A stretch of 64,000 bases of DNA from Kocuria rosea subsp. polaris (GTDB taxonomy: Bacteria; Actinomycetota; Actinomycetes; Actinomycetales; Micrococcaceae): positions 62,001 to 126,000 of the forward strand of contig NZ_LQBK01000011.1 in assembly GCF_001483755.1 (NCBI RefSeq), written 5' to 3'. The notes below the pieces were generated by a model that did no database searches, had not been told where the DNA came from, and saw only the letters and a list, made by a program, of their open reading frames with translations. The translations under genes were made by a program, and so were the position numbers. Positions 22,750-30,746 of this stretch are shown in pieces. Each line of letters starts with the position of its first letter. Position 1 is the first letter of the stretch.

Positions 22750-23574
22750 ATGCCAGGCACACCGGGATACGTGCACATCTCCCAGCGCAACCGCGCGAGC
22801 GAAGCTCGTGCTGTCCGCGGTCCGGCCGCGGCCCCCGAGCGGGGGCAGACCGCCCCCGCGGACTACCGCAGCCTCCGGAACACGCTCGGCCCCATGCCGG
22901 CCGCCCCGGGGGAGGCGCCGCTCCCCACCCGCCTGCAGCGGGACACGGCGCCGCGTCCACAGGCCCAGGAGAACGAGGCGCGCGGCTTCGTGATCTACGT
23001 GGGTCTCAACGAGGAGACCGCGGCGGCCAGCGGCACGTCGCTGGTCAAGATGGTCCAGAGCATCCGGGCCTACGCCCAGCAGCTGGTCCCGCAGGCCGAC
23101 TCCTACGCGGCGGTGGCCCTGGCCCCCGCCGACACCGCCGGCACCGACCTCGAGGTCGTCCGCAACGCCCTGGGGGACCCCACCTCGGGGGCCGTGCGGC
23201 CCGCGGCGCCCGCCGCGCCCGCGCCGGCGCCCGAGACGAAGACGAGCCAGTCCACCGGGGTGCTCATCGACCTCTCCCGCCGGGAGGTGTTCCTCGACGG
23301 CGGACTCCTGAACCTCACCTTCAAGGAGTTCGAGCTGCTGAACTACCTCGTGGAGAACGGCAGCCGGACCGTCGGGCGCCACGAGCTCCTGCACAGCCTG
23401 TGGCGCGACTCCGAGGAGGTGCCCAACGAGCGGACCATCGACGTGCACATCCGGCGCCTGCGCTCCAAGCTCGGCCGGCTCGCGAACACGGTGCGCACCG
23501 TCCGCGGGCAGGGCTACCGCTTCTACGAGCACCCCGAGGTCGTCGTGTGGGCGGCCCCCGAGTACTCGATCTGA
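22750..23574 (+). CDS. Orphan winged-helix regulator (OmpR/PhoB-type DNA-binding domain)
   Basis: The 274-residue protein has a C-terminal OmpR/PhoB winged helix (about 165-262) with LTFKEFELLNYLVENGSRTV, the recognition helix NERTIDVHIRRLRSKLG and the wing TVRGQGYRFYEHPE. The N-terminal part is not a receiver domain; no phospho-acceptor Asp pattern is visible. It starts with a basic, Ala/Pro-rich segment, and residues 78-130 (ARGFVIYVGLNEETAAASG...) form an unassigned small domain, followed by an Ala/Pro linker. There is no kinase gene next to it, so activity may be set by abundance or a ligand. The long upstream leader with repeated palindromes suggests autoregulation. Confidence 0.82.
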   Translation: MPGTPGYVHISQRNRASEARAVRGPAAAPERGQTAPADYRSLRNTLGPMPAAPGEAPLPTRLQRDTAPRPQAQENEARGFVIYVGLNEETAAASGTSLVKMVQSIRAYAQQLVPQADSYAAVALAPADTAGTDLEVVRNALGDPTSGAVRPAAPAAPAPAPETKTSQSTGVLIDLSRREVFLDGGLLNLTFKEFELLNYLVENGSRTVGRHELLHSLWRDSEEVPNERTIDVHIRRLRSKLGRLANTVRTVRGQGYRFYEHPEVVVWAAPEYSI

Positions 23575-23594
23575 TCCGTCGCCGGCCCCGGCAG

Positions 23595-23630
23595 GCCCCG
23601 GTCCCTCCCGCAGCGCGGAGGCGCCGGGGC
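23595..23630 (+). terminator. Imperfect hairpin after the winged-helix gene
   Basis: GCCCCGG (23595-23601) can pair with CCGGGGC (23624-23630), with an inner CTCC/GGAG extension after mismatches. There is no T-run. Confidence 0.35.
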
Positions 23631-23667
23631 AGGTCCGTGCCCGGCGCTCGCGTGGCATCATGAACCG

Positions 23668-24207
23668 ATGACCCGCCACGACCGGAAGAAGCTCGTCCTC
23701 ATGCGGCACGCGGAGGCCGAGCACCCGTGGGGCGTGGCCGACCACGACCGCCCCCTGCACCGGGACGGGGCGACGGACGCCGCCGCCGCGGGACGCTGGC
23801 TGCTGGCCCACGGGCACGTGCCGGACATGATCCTGTGCTCGAGCGCCCTGCGCGCGCGCCAGACCTGCACGTGGGTGTGCAGCGAGCTCGGCGACCTCGC
23901 ACCGACCGCCCGGCTCGACGAGTCCCTCTACGCGGCCCAGGACAGCCGGATCATCGCGGTGGTCAACCACGTGCCCGAGACCGTGGAGTCCCTGCTGGTC
24001 ATCGGCCACCTGCCCGGTCTGCGCGACGCCGCCCTGCGCCTGGCCACCCCCGACTCCGACTACGACGCCGTCATGGCTCTCGCCGACGGCTGCCCCACCT
24101 CCGGCCTGGCGGTCCTGGAGGTCCCGGGCGCCTGGGCCGGACTGGACGGCGCCGACGCCCGCCTGGTGGACTTCACGGTGCCGCGCCCGTCCGCGGGGGA
24201 CCGCTGA
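23668..24207 (+). CDS. SixA-like histidine phosphatase
   Basis: The 179-residue protein opens with KKLVLMRHAEAEHP, the RHG-type catalytic motif (RHAEA), and has the second histidine in LLVIGHLPGLRD and the supporting CSSALRARQT. Its short length matches SixA-type phosphohistidine phosphatases rather than phosphoglycerate mutases. It may dephosphorylate phosphohistidine proteins or small phosphates. No ribosome binding site is obvious; CATCAT six bases before the ATG could be a weak -10 of a leaderless start. It is followed at 53 nt by the aldo/keto reductase. Confidence 0.82.
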   Translation: MTRHDRKKLVLMRHAEAEHPWGVADHDRPLHRDGATDAAAAGRWLLAHGHVPDMILCSSALRARQTCTWVCSELGDLAPTARLDESLYAAQDSRIIAVVNHVPETVESLLVIGHLPGLRDAALRLATPDSDYDAVMALADGCPTSGLAVLEVPGAWAGLDGADARLVDFTVPRPSAGDR

Positions 24208-24259
24208 CCGGCGGGCTCCGGCCGCCCGCGCGGCGGCCGGACCGACGAAGGAGCAAGGG

Positions 24260-25246
24260 ATGCGACAGATCGAATTCACCCCGTCCGGGGACCGCGTGGG
24301 CGCGATCGGGTTCGGAGCCATGGGCCTGAGCTGGGTCTACGACCGGCACGGGCTGACCGAGCGGCGCAAGCACGAGGTCCTCGGGCTCGCGGTGGACCTC
24401 GGCATGAACGTGGTGGACACCGCGGTGCTCTACGGCGGGGGAGCGAACGAGGAGCTCGTCGGCGCCGCCCTCGGCGGGCGCCGCGACGAGGTCTTCCTCT
24501 GCTCCAAGACCGGTCTGCGCGCCGCCTCCCTCGACCCGCCCCGGACGGAGCGCTGCGGGCGGCCGGACGAGGTGCGCCGATCGGCCGAGGACAGCCTGCG
24601 CCGGCTGCGCACCGACGTGGTGGACCTCTACTACCTGCACCGCGTGGATCCCGACGTCCCCCTCGAGGAGACGTGGGGCGCGATGGCCGAGCTCGTGACC
24701 GCCGGCAAGGTGCGCCACGTGGGGCTCTCCGAGGTCAGCACGGAGCAGGCCGACCGGGCGCACGCGATCCACCCGGTCGCGGCCGTCCAGTCGGAGTACT
24801 CCCTGTGGACCCGCAACCCCGACGGCTCGGGGCCCACCGCCGACGGGGACCCCTCCGGGGACGTCATCGGCTGGTGCGCCGAGCACGGGGCGGTGTTCGT
24901 GCCCTTCTCCCCGCTGGGCCGCGGCTACCTGGCCGGTGGCCTCGCGGGCCGGGAGTTCTCCGGCGCCGACTTCCGCTCGCGCAACCCCCGGTTCACGGCC
25001 GAGGCCATGGCCGCCAACGAGGACGCCGTGCTCGCCCCCCTCCGCGAGGTCGCCCGCCGGCACGGGAGCACCTGCGCGGCGGTCGCGATCGCCTGGACCA
25101 CGGCCCGGGGCGAGCACGTGCTGCCGATCCCCGGCACCACCGACCCCGCCCACCTGCGGGAGGACGCGGCGGCCGCGGAGCTGCGCCTGACGGCCGAGGA
25201 CCTCGACCTGCTGGCCGGCGTCGTCGCCGTCGGCGACCGGTACTGA
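24260..25246 (+). CDS. Aldo/keto reductase
   Basis: The 328-residue protein carries the AKR catalytic residues in order: Asp and Tyr in NVVDTAVLYGGG, Lys in FLCSKTG, and His in YYLHRVD. The NADPH-binding C-terminal part (FSPLGRGYL, VLPIPGTTDPAHLRED) is intact. It reduces aldehydes or ketones with NADPH. GAAGGAG precedes the ATG. The next gene begins 12 nt after the stop, so reductase and monooxygenase are probably co-translated and could act on a common small-molecule substrate, which the sequence does not identify. Confidence 0.9.
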   Translation: MRQIEFTPSGDRVGAIGFGAMGLSWVYDRHGLTERRKHEVLGLAVDLGMNVVDTAVLYGGGANEELVGAALGGRRDEVFLCSKTGLRAASLDPPRTERCGRPDEVRRSAEDSLRRLRTDVVDLYYLHRVDPDVPLEETWGAMAELVTAGKVRHVGLSEVSTEQADRAHAIHPVAAVQSEYSLWTRNPDGSGPTADGDPSGDVIGWCAEHGAVFVPFSPLGRGYLAGGLAGREFSGADFRSRNPRFTAEAMAANEDAVLAPLREVARRHGSTCAAVAIAWTTARGEHVLPIPGTTDPAHLREDAAAAELRLTAEDLDLLAGVVAVGDRY

Positions 25247-25258
25247 GCGGCGCGGGCC

Positions 25259-26437
25259 GTGCGCGCGGTCGTCTGCGGGGCGGGCATCGCCGGGCTGGCC
25301 CTGGCCGGGTGCCTGGGCCGGCAGGGCTGGGACGTCGTCGTCCTGGAGCGGGCGCCGCGCCCGCGGGAGCAGGGCTACATGATGGACTTCTTCGGCCCCG
25401 GCTGGGACGCCGCGGAGGCGATGGGCGTGCTGCCCGCGGTCCGGGAGCTCGGCTACACGGTGGACCGGCTCAGCTACGTGGACGAGCACGGCCGCGACCG
25501 GGCCGGCCTGCCGTTCGCCCGGTTCGCCCGCGCCCTCGACGGGCACCTCGTCAGCGTGATGCGCCCCGACCTCGAACAGGTGCTCCGCGAGCACGCGCGA
25601 GGTGTGGCGGAGCTCCGCTTCGGACGGCGCGTCGTCGGCGTGCGGCAGCGTCCCGGCGGGGCCGGCGCGGTGCTCGACGACGGCACCGTGCTCGACGCCG
25701 ATCTGGTCGTGGGCGCCGACGGGGTGCACTCGGCGGTGCGGCGCTCGGCGTTCGGGCCCGAGCAGCGCTACCGCCGCTGGCTCGGCCTGCACACGGCGGC
25801 GTACGTGTTCGAGGACCCGGAGTCGTACCGGCGGATCGGCAGCCGCTTCTGCCTCACGGACAGCATCGACCGGGCCATGGGCTTCTACGGGCTGCGCGAC
25901 GGGCGCGTGGCCGCCTTCGCCGTGCACCGGACCGCCGCGCCGGCCCTGCCGGCCGCGCCCCGCGAGGCCCTGCGCGCCGTCCACGGCTCGCTCGGCTGGA
26001 TCGCGCCCCGCGCGCTGGCGGCCTGCCCCGCCGCGGACCGGCTCTACTACGACGCGGTGACGCAGATCGAGGTGCCGCGGTGGAGCAGCGGCCGGGCGGT
26101 GCTGCTCGGGGACTCGGGCCAGGCGGTGTCCCTGCTGGGCGGCCAGGGCGCGTCCCTGGGGATCGCCGGGGCGTGGCTGCTCGCCGAACGGCTCGCCCGC
26201 GCGGCATCGGTCGACGAGGCGCTGGCGGACTGGGAGCGGGCCTGGCGGCCGGTCGTGGCCGAGAAGCAGCGCGTGGCCCGCGGCGGGGCGCAGTGGTTCC
26301 TGCCGTCCTCCCGGGCGCGCCGGCAGGCGCGGCGCCTGGCGCTGCGCCTGGCCGCCCTGCCCGGGCTCGACTCCGTGGTGACCCGCGGTCTCGTGGGGCG
26401 TGCCGGGGGCGACATCCACGCCCTCGCCGCGGCCTGA
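25259..26437 (+). CDS. FAD-dependent monooxygenase, PHBH/TetX-like
   Basis: The 392-residue protein starts at a GTG and shows the FAD dinucleotide fold VCGAGIAGLALAGCLGRQG with the ribose-binding Glu in VVLERAP. The middle motif DLVVGADGVHSAVRR and the GD-box-like VLLGDSGQAVSLLGGQGASL are those of group A flavoprotein monooxygenases. It probably hydroxylates an aromatic or polyketide-like compound with NAD(P)H. The weak ribosome binding site and 12-nt gap after the aldo/keto reductase suggest translational coupling. The C-terminal arginine-rich segment (SSRARRQARRLALRLAAL) is unusual in sequence but not in length. Confidence 0.88.
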   Translation: MRAVVCGAGIAGLALAGCLGRQGWDVVVLERAPRPREQGYMMDFFGPGWDAAEAMGVLPAVRELGYTVDRLSYVDEHGRDRAGLPFARFARALDGHLVSVMRPDLEQVLREHARGVAELRFGRRVVGVRQRPGGAGAVLDDGTVLDADLVVGADGVHSAVRRSAFGPEQRYRRWLGLHTAAYVFEDPESYRRIGSRFCLTDSIDRAMGFYGLRDGRVAAFAVHRTAAPALPAAPREALRAVHGSLGWIAPRALAACPAADRLYYDAVTQIEVPRWSSGRAVLLGDSGQAVSLLGGQGASLGIAGAWLLAERLARAASVDEALADWERAWRPVVAEKQRVARGGAQWFLPSSRARRQARRLALRLAALPGLDSVVTRGLVGRAGGDIHALAAA

Positions 26438-26492
26438 GCCCTCCGTCACCCGAGCTCGCCCGGGCCCGCCCGGCCGGAACCGGGCACGAAAA

Positions 26493-26526
26493 AGCCCCTC
26501 ACCGGCGTTTCCGCTGGTGAGGGGCT
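26493..26526 (-). terminator. Terminator of tRNA-Arg (T-run on minus strand)
   Basis: Stem arms 26493-26503 and 26516-26526 are complementary; on the minus strand the hairpin is followed by TTTTTCG. It also lies downstream of the monooxygenase on the plus strand and may act both ways. Confidence 0.85.
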
Positions 26527-26538
26527 CCTCGGCTGGAG

Positions 26539-26611
26539 TGCGCCCGAAGGGATTCGAACCCCCAACCTTCTGATCCGTAGTCAGATGCTCTATCCGTTGA
26601 GCTACAGGCGC
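26539..26611 (-). tRNA. tRNA-Arg (anticodon ACG), CCA not encoded
   Basis: The minus strand gives a 73-nt class I tRNA: acceptor GCGCCTG with CGGGCGC, D-arm AGCTCAACGGATAGAGC, anticodon loop ACTACGGAT (ACG), T-arm GGGTTCGAATCCC, discriminator A. The next three bases are CTC, so CCA must be added. A34 is the substrate of TadA. Confidence 0.95.
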
Positions 26612-26650
26612 ATCGGCGTCCCGGCGTCACCGCCGTTCAAGCCGGACACA

Positions 26651-26678
26651 ACTCTACATGTGGCCTCCGGCTGCGCAA
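26651..26678 (-). promoter_or_regulatory. Promoter of tRNA-Arg
   Basis: On the minus strand TTGCGC (26673-26678) and TAGAGT (26651-26656) are separated by 16 nt, with a start expected near 26644, about 33 nt before the mature tRNA. Confidence 0.6.
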
Positions 26679-26760
26679 AATCCACCGGCGCCCGGCCGGA
26701 CGCCCGGCGCGACGGGCCGCGGCGCGCGTAACCCTGCTGGGGCGTGGCGGGGCCGGGCGA

Positions 26761-26766
26761 TAGGAT
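26761..26766 (+). promoter_or_regulatory. -10 element TAGGAT for pckG
   Basis: GATAGGATGG fits the actinobacterial TAnnnT -10 and would give a leader of about 140 nt before pckG. The rest of 26612-26910 holds no gene that I can support. No riboswitch fold was recognised. Confidence 0.45.
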
Positions 26767-26910
26767 GGGGCCACATCACAGTAGAGACCGGCCGCCCACC
26801 TCCACGCCGCTCACTGTGGGCCCGGTGACACCGGGTCGAGTGTTCGACGACGAGCACAACCACGAGAGCCCCGGGCGGTCGGCGGACGGCCTCAACGAGG
26901 AGACATGTCA

Positions 26911-28776
26911 ATGGCTGACAACCCCACTGCAACGACGGAGACCACCGGGCTGAACGAGGCTGTGAAGGGCGCTCTGGACAACGCGCCCACCACCCACGCG
27001 CACCTCCTCGCGTGGGTGCGGGAGATGGCGGAGCTGACCCAGCCGGACCGCATCCACTGGGTGGACGGCTCGGAGGCCGAGTGGACGGAGCTCACCGACG
27101 AGCTCGTGGACGCCGGCACCTTCGTCCGCCTGGACGAGACCAAGTTCCCCAACTCCTTCGCCGCGTTCTCCGACCCGGACGACGTCGCCCGCGTCGAGGA
27201 GCGGACCTTCATCTGCACCAAGACCGAGAAGGGCGCGGGTCCCACCAACAACTGGGAGGACCCGGAGGTGATGAAGGGCACCCTGCGCAAGAAGTTCCGC
27301 GGCGCCATGCGCGGGCGCACCATGTACGTCATCCCCTTCGTCATGGGCCACCTGGAGGCCGCGAGGCCGAGCTACGGGGTGGAGATCACCGACTCCGCCT
27401 ACGTGGTGTGCTCCATGCGCATCATGGCGACCATCGGCACGCCCGTGCTGGAGAAGATGACCGAGCAGAACGCCTTCTTCGTCGAGTGCCTGCACTCGCT
27501 GGGCGCCCCGCTGGCCCCGGGCGAGGAGGACGTGCCTTGGCCCTGCAACCCCTCCAAGTACATCGTCCACTTCCCCGAGGACCGGGCCATCTGGTCCTTC
27601 GGCTCCGGCTACGGGGGCAACGCGCTGCTCGGCAAGAAGTGCTACGCCCTGCGCATCGCCTCCGCCATCGCCCACGACGAGGGCTGGCTGGCCGAGCACA
27701 TGCTCATCCTCAAGATCACGAACCCCGAGGGCCGGAGCCGCTTCATCTCCGCGGCCTTCCCCTCGGCCTGCGGCAAGACCAACTTCGCGATGCTCGAGCC
27801 CACCCTCGAGGGCTGGAAGGCCGAGATGGTCGGCGACGACATCGCCTGGATCCGCTTCGGCAAGGACGGGCAGGCCCGGGTGACCAACCCGGAGGCCGGC
27901 CTGTTCGGCGTGGCCCCGGGCACGGGGTGGCCCACCAACCCCAATGCCATGCGCGCCATCGCCCGGGGCAACACGATCTTCACCAACGTGGCGCTGACCG
28001 ACGACGGCGGCGTCTGGTGGGAGGGCATGACGGACGAGACGCCCGAGCACCTGACGGACTGGAAGGGCCGCGACTGGACCCCGGAGAGCGGCCGTCCCGC
28101 CGCGCACCCGAACTCGCGCTTCTGCACCCCCATCAAGCAGGCCGACATCCTCGCCCCCGAGTACGACGACCCCGAGGGCGTGCCGCTGTCCGCGATCGTC
28201 TTCGGCGGCCGCCGCAAGACCACCGTGCCGCTCGTCTCCCAGTCCTTCGGCTGGGAGCACGGCGTCTTCCAGGGCGCCACGCTCTCCTCGGAGACCACGG
28301 CCGCCGCGAAGGGCGCCGTCGGCGTGGTCCGGCGCGACCCCATGGCGATGCTCCCGTTCATCGGCTACAACGCCAACGACTACCTGGAGCACTGGGTCGA
28401 GGTCGGCGAGCGCATCGGCGAGGACGAGATGCCCAAGGTCTTCTACGTCAACTGGTTCCGCCGCACCCCGAGCGGGGGCTTCGCCTGGCCGGGCTTCGGC
28501 GAGAACTCCCGCGTGGTCAAGTGGATCTTCGACCGGCTCGAGGGCACGGCGGGCGGCCGGGAGACCCCGATCGGCACCGTGCCCACCAAGGACGACCTCG
28601 ACCTCACGGGCCTGGATGTCTCCGACGACGAGCTCGAGGCCGCCCTCAAGGTCGACGCCGGGGAGTGGAAGGCGGAGCTGCCCAGCATCGACGAGTGGTT
28701 CCAGCGGCTCGGCCACGTCCCCGAGCCCATCCTCGAGCAGCGCGCGGGGCTGGAGGACCGCCTGAACCAGGCCTGA
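26911..28776 (+). CDS. pckG: Phosphoenolpyruvate carboxykinase (GTP)
   Basis: The 621-residue protein has full length for the GTP-dependent class. The active-site cysteine and P-loop are in [13 protein letters not shown] (Cys near residue 287). Others are the PEP/metal region [15 protein letters not shown], the GTP-binding [16 protein letters not shown], and [20 protein letters not shown]. It converts oxaloacetate and GTP to PEP and CO2 for gluconeogenesis. Two ATGs lie close together (26905, 26911). The second is preferred because GAGGAG is 9 nt before it and only 3 nt before the first. A strong 25-bp hairpin ends the transcript. Confidence 0.96.
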   Translation: MADNPTATTETTGLNEAVKGALDNAPTTHAHLLAWVREMAELTQPDRIHWVDGSEAEWTELTDELVDAGTFVRLDETKFPNSFAAFSDPDDVARVEERTFICTKTEKGAGPTNNWEDPEVMKGTLRKKFRGAMRGRTMYVIPFVMGHLEAARPSYGVEITDSAYVVCSMRIMATIGTPVLEKMTEQNAFFVECLHSLGAPLAPGEEDVPWPCNPSKYIVHFPEDRAIWSFGSGYGGNALLGKKCYALRIASAIAHDEGWLAEHMLILKITNPEGRSRFISAAFPSACGKTNFAMLEPTLEGWKAEMVGDDIAWIRFGKDGQARVTNPEAGLFGVAPGTGWPTNPNAMRAIARGNTIFTNVALTDDGGVWWEGMTDETPEHLTDWKGRDWTPESGRPAAHPNSRFCTPIKQADILAPEYDDPEGVPLSAIVFGGRRKTTVPLVSQSFGWEHGVFQGATLSSETTAAAKGAVGVVRRDPMAMLPFIGYNANDYLEHWVEVGERIGEDEMPKVFYVNWFRRTPSGGFAWPGFGENSRVVKWIFDRLEGTAGGRETPIGTVPTKDDLDLTGLDVSDDELEAALKVDAGEWKAELPSIDEWFQRLGHVPEPILEQRAGLEDRLNQA

Positions 28777-28802
28777 TCCCGGTCCGGGCCGCGGCGCCCC
28801 GA

Positions 28803-28856
28803 CCCGGACGCGGACGAGGGGTCTCCCTGACGGGAGGCCCCTCGTCCGCGTCCGGG
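28803..28856 (+). terminator. 25-bp hairpin after pckG
   Basis: Arms 28803-28827 and 28832-28856 pair throughout with a single G-U wobble and a 4-nt loop. No T-run follows. Confidence 0.8.
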
Positions 28857-28924
28857 GGCCGCGTGGGACAATGGAGGCGTTCCCGCGGACGGCCGGGACG
28901 CACCAGGACTGGGAAGGAGCCGCC

Positions 28925-28957
28925 ATGAGCGAGCGGAGGACCCGGACGTGCGGCTGA
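28925..28957 (+). CDS. Ten-codon upstream ORF overlapping the nsrR start
   Basis: AAGGAG (28914-28919) is followed after 5 nt by ATG and ten sense codons encoding MSERRTRTCG, ending in TGA at 28955-28957. The GTG start of the Rrf2 gene (28948-28950) lies inside this mini-ORF in another frame. The mini-ORF has the stronger ribosome binding site, so it could couple or attenuate translation of the regulator. It may also be fortuitous. Confidence 0.4.
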   Translation: MSERRTRTCG

Positions 28958-29433
28958 CGGCCTTCTCGGACATTGCCCTGCGCGTCCTGCTGCTGACGGG
29001 AGCCGTCCCCGAGGGGGAGAGGCTCACCACGCGCGCCATCGCCGAGGGCGTGGGCGCCCCCTACCACCACGTGACCAAGACCGTGGGCCGGCTCAGCGGG
29101 CTCGGCCTGCTCGCCTCGAGCCGCGGCCGCACCGGCGGGGTGTCGATCACCCCCGCCGGCCTGGATGCCAGCGTCGGCTCGCTCCTGCGCGAGCTCGAGG
29201 CCGGCTCGGCGATGGTCGAGTGCGAGTCGGCCGGCGGGGACTGCCCCCTGGACCACGGCTGCCGGCTGCGCCGCGCCCTCGCCGACGCCCGGGAGGCCTT
29301 CTACGGCGCGCTCGACGACGTGCGCGTGCGGGACCTCGTGAGCGAGCGCCAGGTGGGTCCGGTGCTGGTGTCCATCGGGCTGCGCCCGCCCGAACCGCCG
29401 GGCGGCGCGGCGGCCGGAGCGCCGATTCCGTAA
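28948..29433 (+). CDS. nsrR: Rrf2-family iron-sulfur regulator, NsrR-like
   Basis: The 161-residue protein begins MRLTAFSDIALRVLLLTG, the standard Rrf2 N-terminus, with recognition helix YHHVTKTVGRLSGLGLL. Three cysteines in ECESAGGDCPLDHGCRL (C-x6-C-x5-C) match the cluster-binding pattern of NsrR, so it probably carries a nitric-oxide-sensitive [4Fe-4S] or [2Fe-2S] cluster. GTG 28948 has GGAGGA 7 nt upstream. The next gene is hmp, with an NsrR-type palindrome between them, which supports the assignment as the NO-responsive repressor. Confidence 0.9.
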   Translation: MRLTAFSDIALRVLLLTGAVPEGERLTTRAIAEGVGAPYHHVTKTVGRLSGLGLLASSRGRTGGVSITPAGLDASVGSLLRELEAGSAMVECESAGGDCPLDHGCRLRRALADAREAFYGALDDVRVRDLVSERQVGPVLVSIGLRPPEPPGGAAAGAPIP

Positions 29434-29436
29434 TCC

Positions 29437-29456
29437 AGCATCTCAAATGCTAGTTT
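29437..29456 (+). promoter_or_regulatory. NsrR box and -10 element upstream of hmp
   Basis: AGCATCTCAAATGCT (29437-29451) is a palindrome with AGCAT/ATGCT arms, like the ATGCATTT-type NsrR consensus. It starts four bases after the nsrR stop. TAGTTT (29451-29456) next to it is a plausible -10, so a bound repressor would block hmp transcription. Confidence 0.75.
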
Positions 29457-29491
29457 GGGGATGTCACCCACCGGCACCCCAGGAGGCAACC

Positions 29492-30679
29492 GTGCTGTCC
29501 GACCAGTCCCGTCCCGTCATCGAGCAGACCATCGGCGTCGTCGCCGAGCGCATCCCGTTCATCACCCCCGAGTTCTACCGGTCCATGTTCGAGGCGCGCC
29601 CCGATCTGCTGGACGGCATGTTCAGCCGCTCCAACCAGAAGAACGGGACCCAGGCCCAGGCCCTCGCGGGCTCCATCGCGATGTTCGCCTCGTGGCTGCT
29701 CTCCCACCCCGAGGGCTACCCGGACGAGCTGCTCTCCCGCGTGGCGCACAAGCACGCCTCCCTGGGCGTGCTCCCCGAGCACTACCCGATCGTCCACGAG
29801 CACCTGTTCGGCGCGATCGCCCGGGACCTCGGCGACGCCGCGACGCCCGAGGTCGTGGCGGCCTGGGACGAGGTGTACTGGCTGATGGCCGACGCCCTCA
29901 TCAAGATCGAGGAGGGCCTCTACGCGGGTCAGGCCAACACCGTGGTGTTCGCCCCGTACCGGGTCGCGGCCAAGGAGCGGACCGGGACCACCACCACGGC
30001 GATCACCCTCGAGCCCGCCGACGACACCCCGATGACGCCGGCGGAGCCCGGCCAGTACGTGACCGTCGAGGTCCGGATGCCCGACGGCGTGGAGCAGCCG
30101 CGGCAGTTCACGCTCGTGCCGGGCCCCGAGGGCACGCGCCGGATCGCGGTCCGCCTCGACGAGCGCGGCGAGGTCACCCCGGTCCTCCACCACGACGTGC
30201 AGGTGGGCGACGTCCTGCGGGTCTCCAACCCCTACGGCGACGTGGTGCTCCCGGGCGGGGACGGGCCCCTCGTGCTGGCCTCCGCCGGCATCGGCGTCAC
30301 CCCCATGCTCGCGTTCCTGGACCGGCTGGTCCGCCAGGAGTCGCAGCGCCAGGTCCTCGTCCTGCACGCCGACCGCTCGGCCGCGACCTGGCCGCTGCGC
30401 GAGCTGCACGAGATGCTGGTCGCCGAGCTGCCCTCGGCCCGCCTGGAGACCTGGATGGAGACCCCGGGGGAGGGCGACCACGACGGGTTCATGGACCTCG
30501 ACGCCGTGCCGGTCCCGGCCGACGCGCAGGTGGTGCTCTGCGGCCCGCTGCCCTTCATGAAGGCCGTCCGCTCCGCGGTGATCGCCCAGGGCGTCCCGGG
30601 CCGCAACGTGGCCTACGAGATCCTGGGCCCGGACCAGTGGATGCTCCACGACGAGGCGCGCGAGACCGCCGGGGTCTGA
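29492..30679 (+). CDS. hmp: Flavohemoglobin, nitric oxide dioxygenase
   Basis: From GTG 29492 (AGGAGG 5 nt upstream) the protein has 395 residues. The globin domain (1-140) has the B10 Tyr in EFYRSMFEARPDL and the proximal His in RVAHKHASLGVLPEHYPIV. The FAD domain follows with PRQFTLVPG and the NAD-binding domain with LVLASAGIGVTPML and VVLCGPLPFMKAV. It oxidises NO to nitrate using O2 and NAD(P)H. It follows nsrR by 58 nt with the NsrR box between, so its expression is likely induced by NO. A strong bidirectional terminator separates it from manB. Confidence 0.95.
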   Translation: MLSDQSRPVIEQTIGVVAERIPFITPEFYRSMFEARPDLLDGMFSRSNQKNGTQAQALAGSIAMFASWLLSHPEGYPDELLSRVAHKHASLGVLPEHYPIVHEHLFGAIARDLGDAATPEVVAAWDEVYWLMADALIKIEEGLYAGQANTVVFAPYRVAAKERTGTTTTAITLEPADDTPMTPAEPGQYVTVEVRMPDGVEQPRQFTLVPGPEGTRRIAVRLDERGEVTPVLHHDVQVGDVLRVSNPYGDVVLPGGDGPLVLASAGIGVTPMLAFLDRLVRQESQRQVLVLHADRSAATWPLRELHEMLVAELPSARLETWMETPGEGDHDGFMDLDAVPVPADAQVVLCGPLPFMKAVRSAVIAQGVPGRNVAYEILGPDQWMLHDEARETAGV

Positions 30680-30690
30680 GGCGCCCGCAG

Positions 30691-30735
30691 CGCACGGGGC
30701 CCCGCCGGACGAGCTGTCCGGCGGGGCCCCGTGCG
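30691..30735. terminator. 20-bp bidirectional hairpin between hmp and manB
   Basis: Perfect 20-bp arms 30691-30710 and 30716-30735, loop GAGCT, lie between the convergent stops. Confidence 0.8.
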
Positions 30736-30746
30736 TTCCGGAGGCG

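Noticed and set aside
26612-26910. Possible riboswitch upstream of pckG
   Set aside because: No known aptamer consensus recognised; only a -10 and an ordinary leader can be supported.
28948-29433. IscR as alternative identity of the Rrf2 protein
   Set aside because: No isc/suf genes adjoin. The hmp neighbour and the NsrR-like palindrome fit NsrR better.
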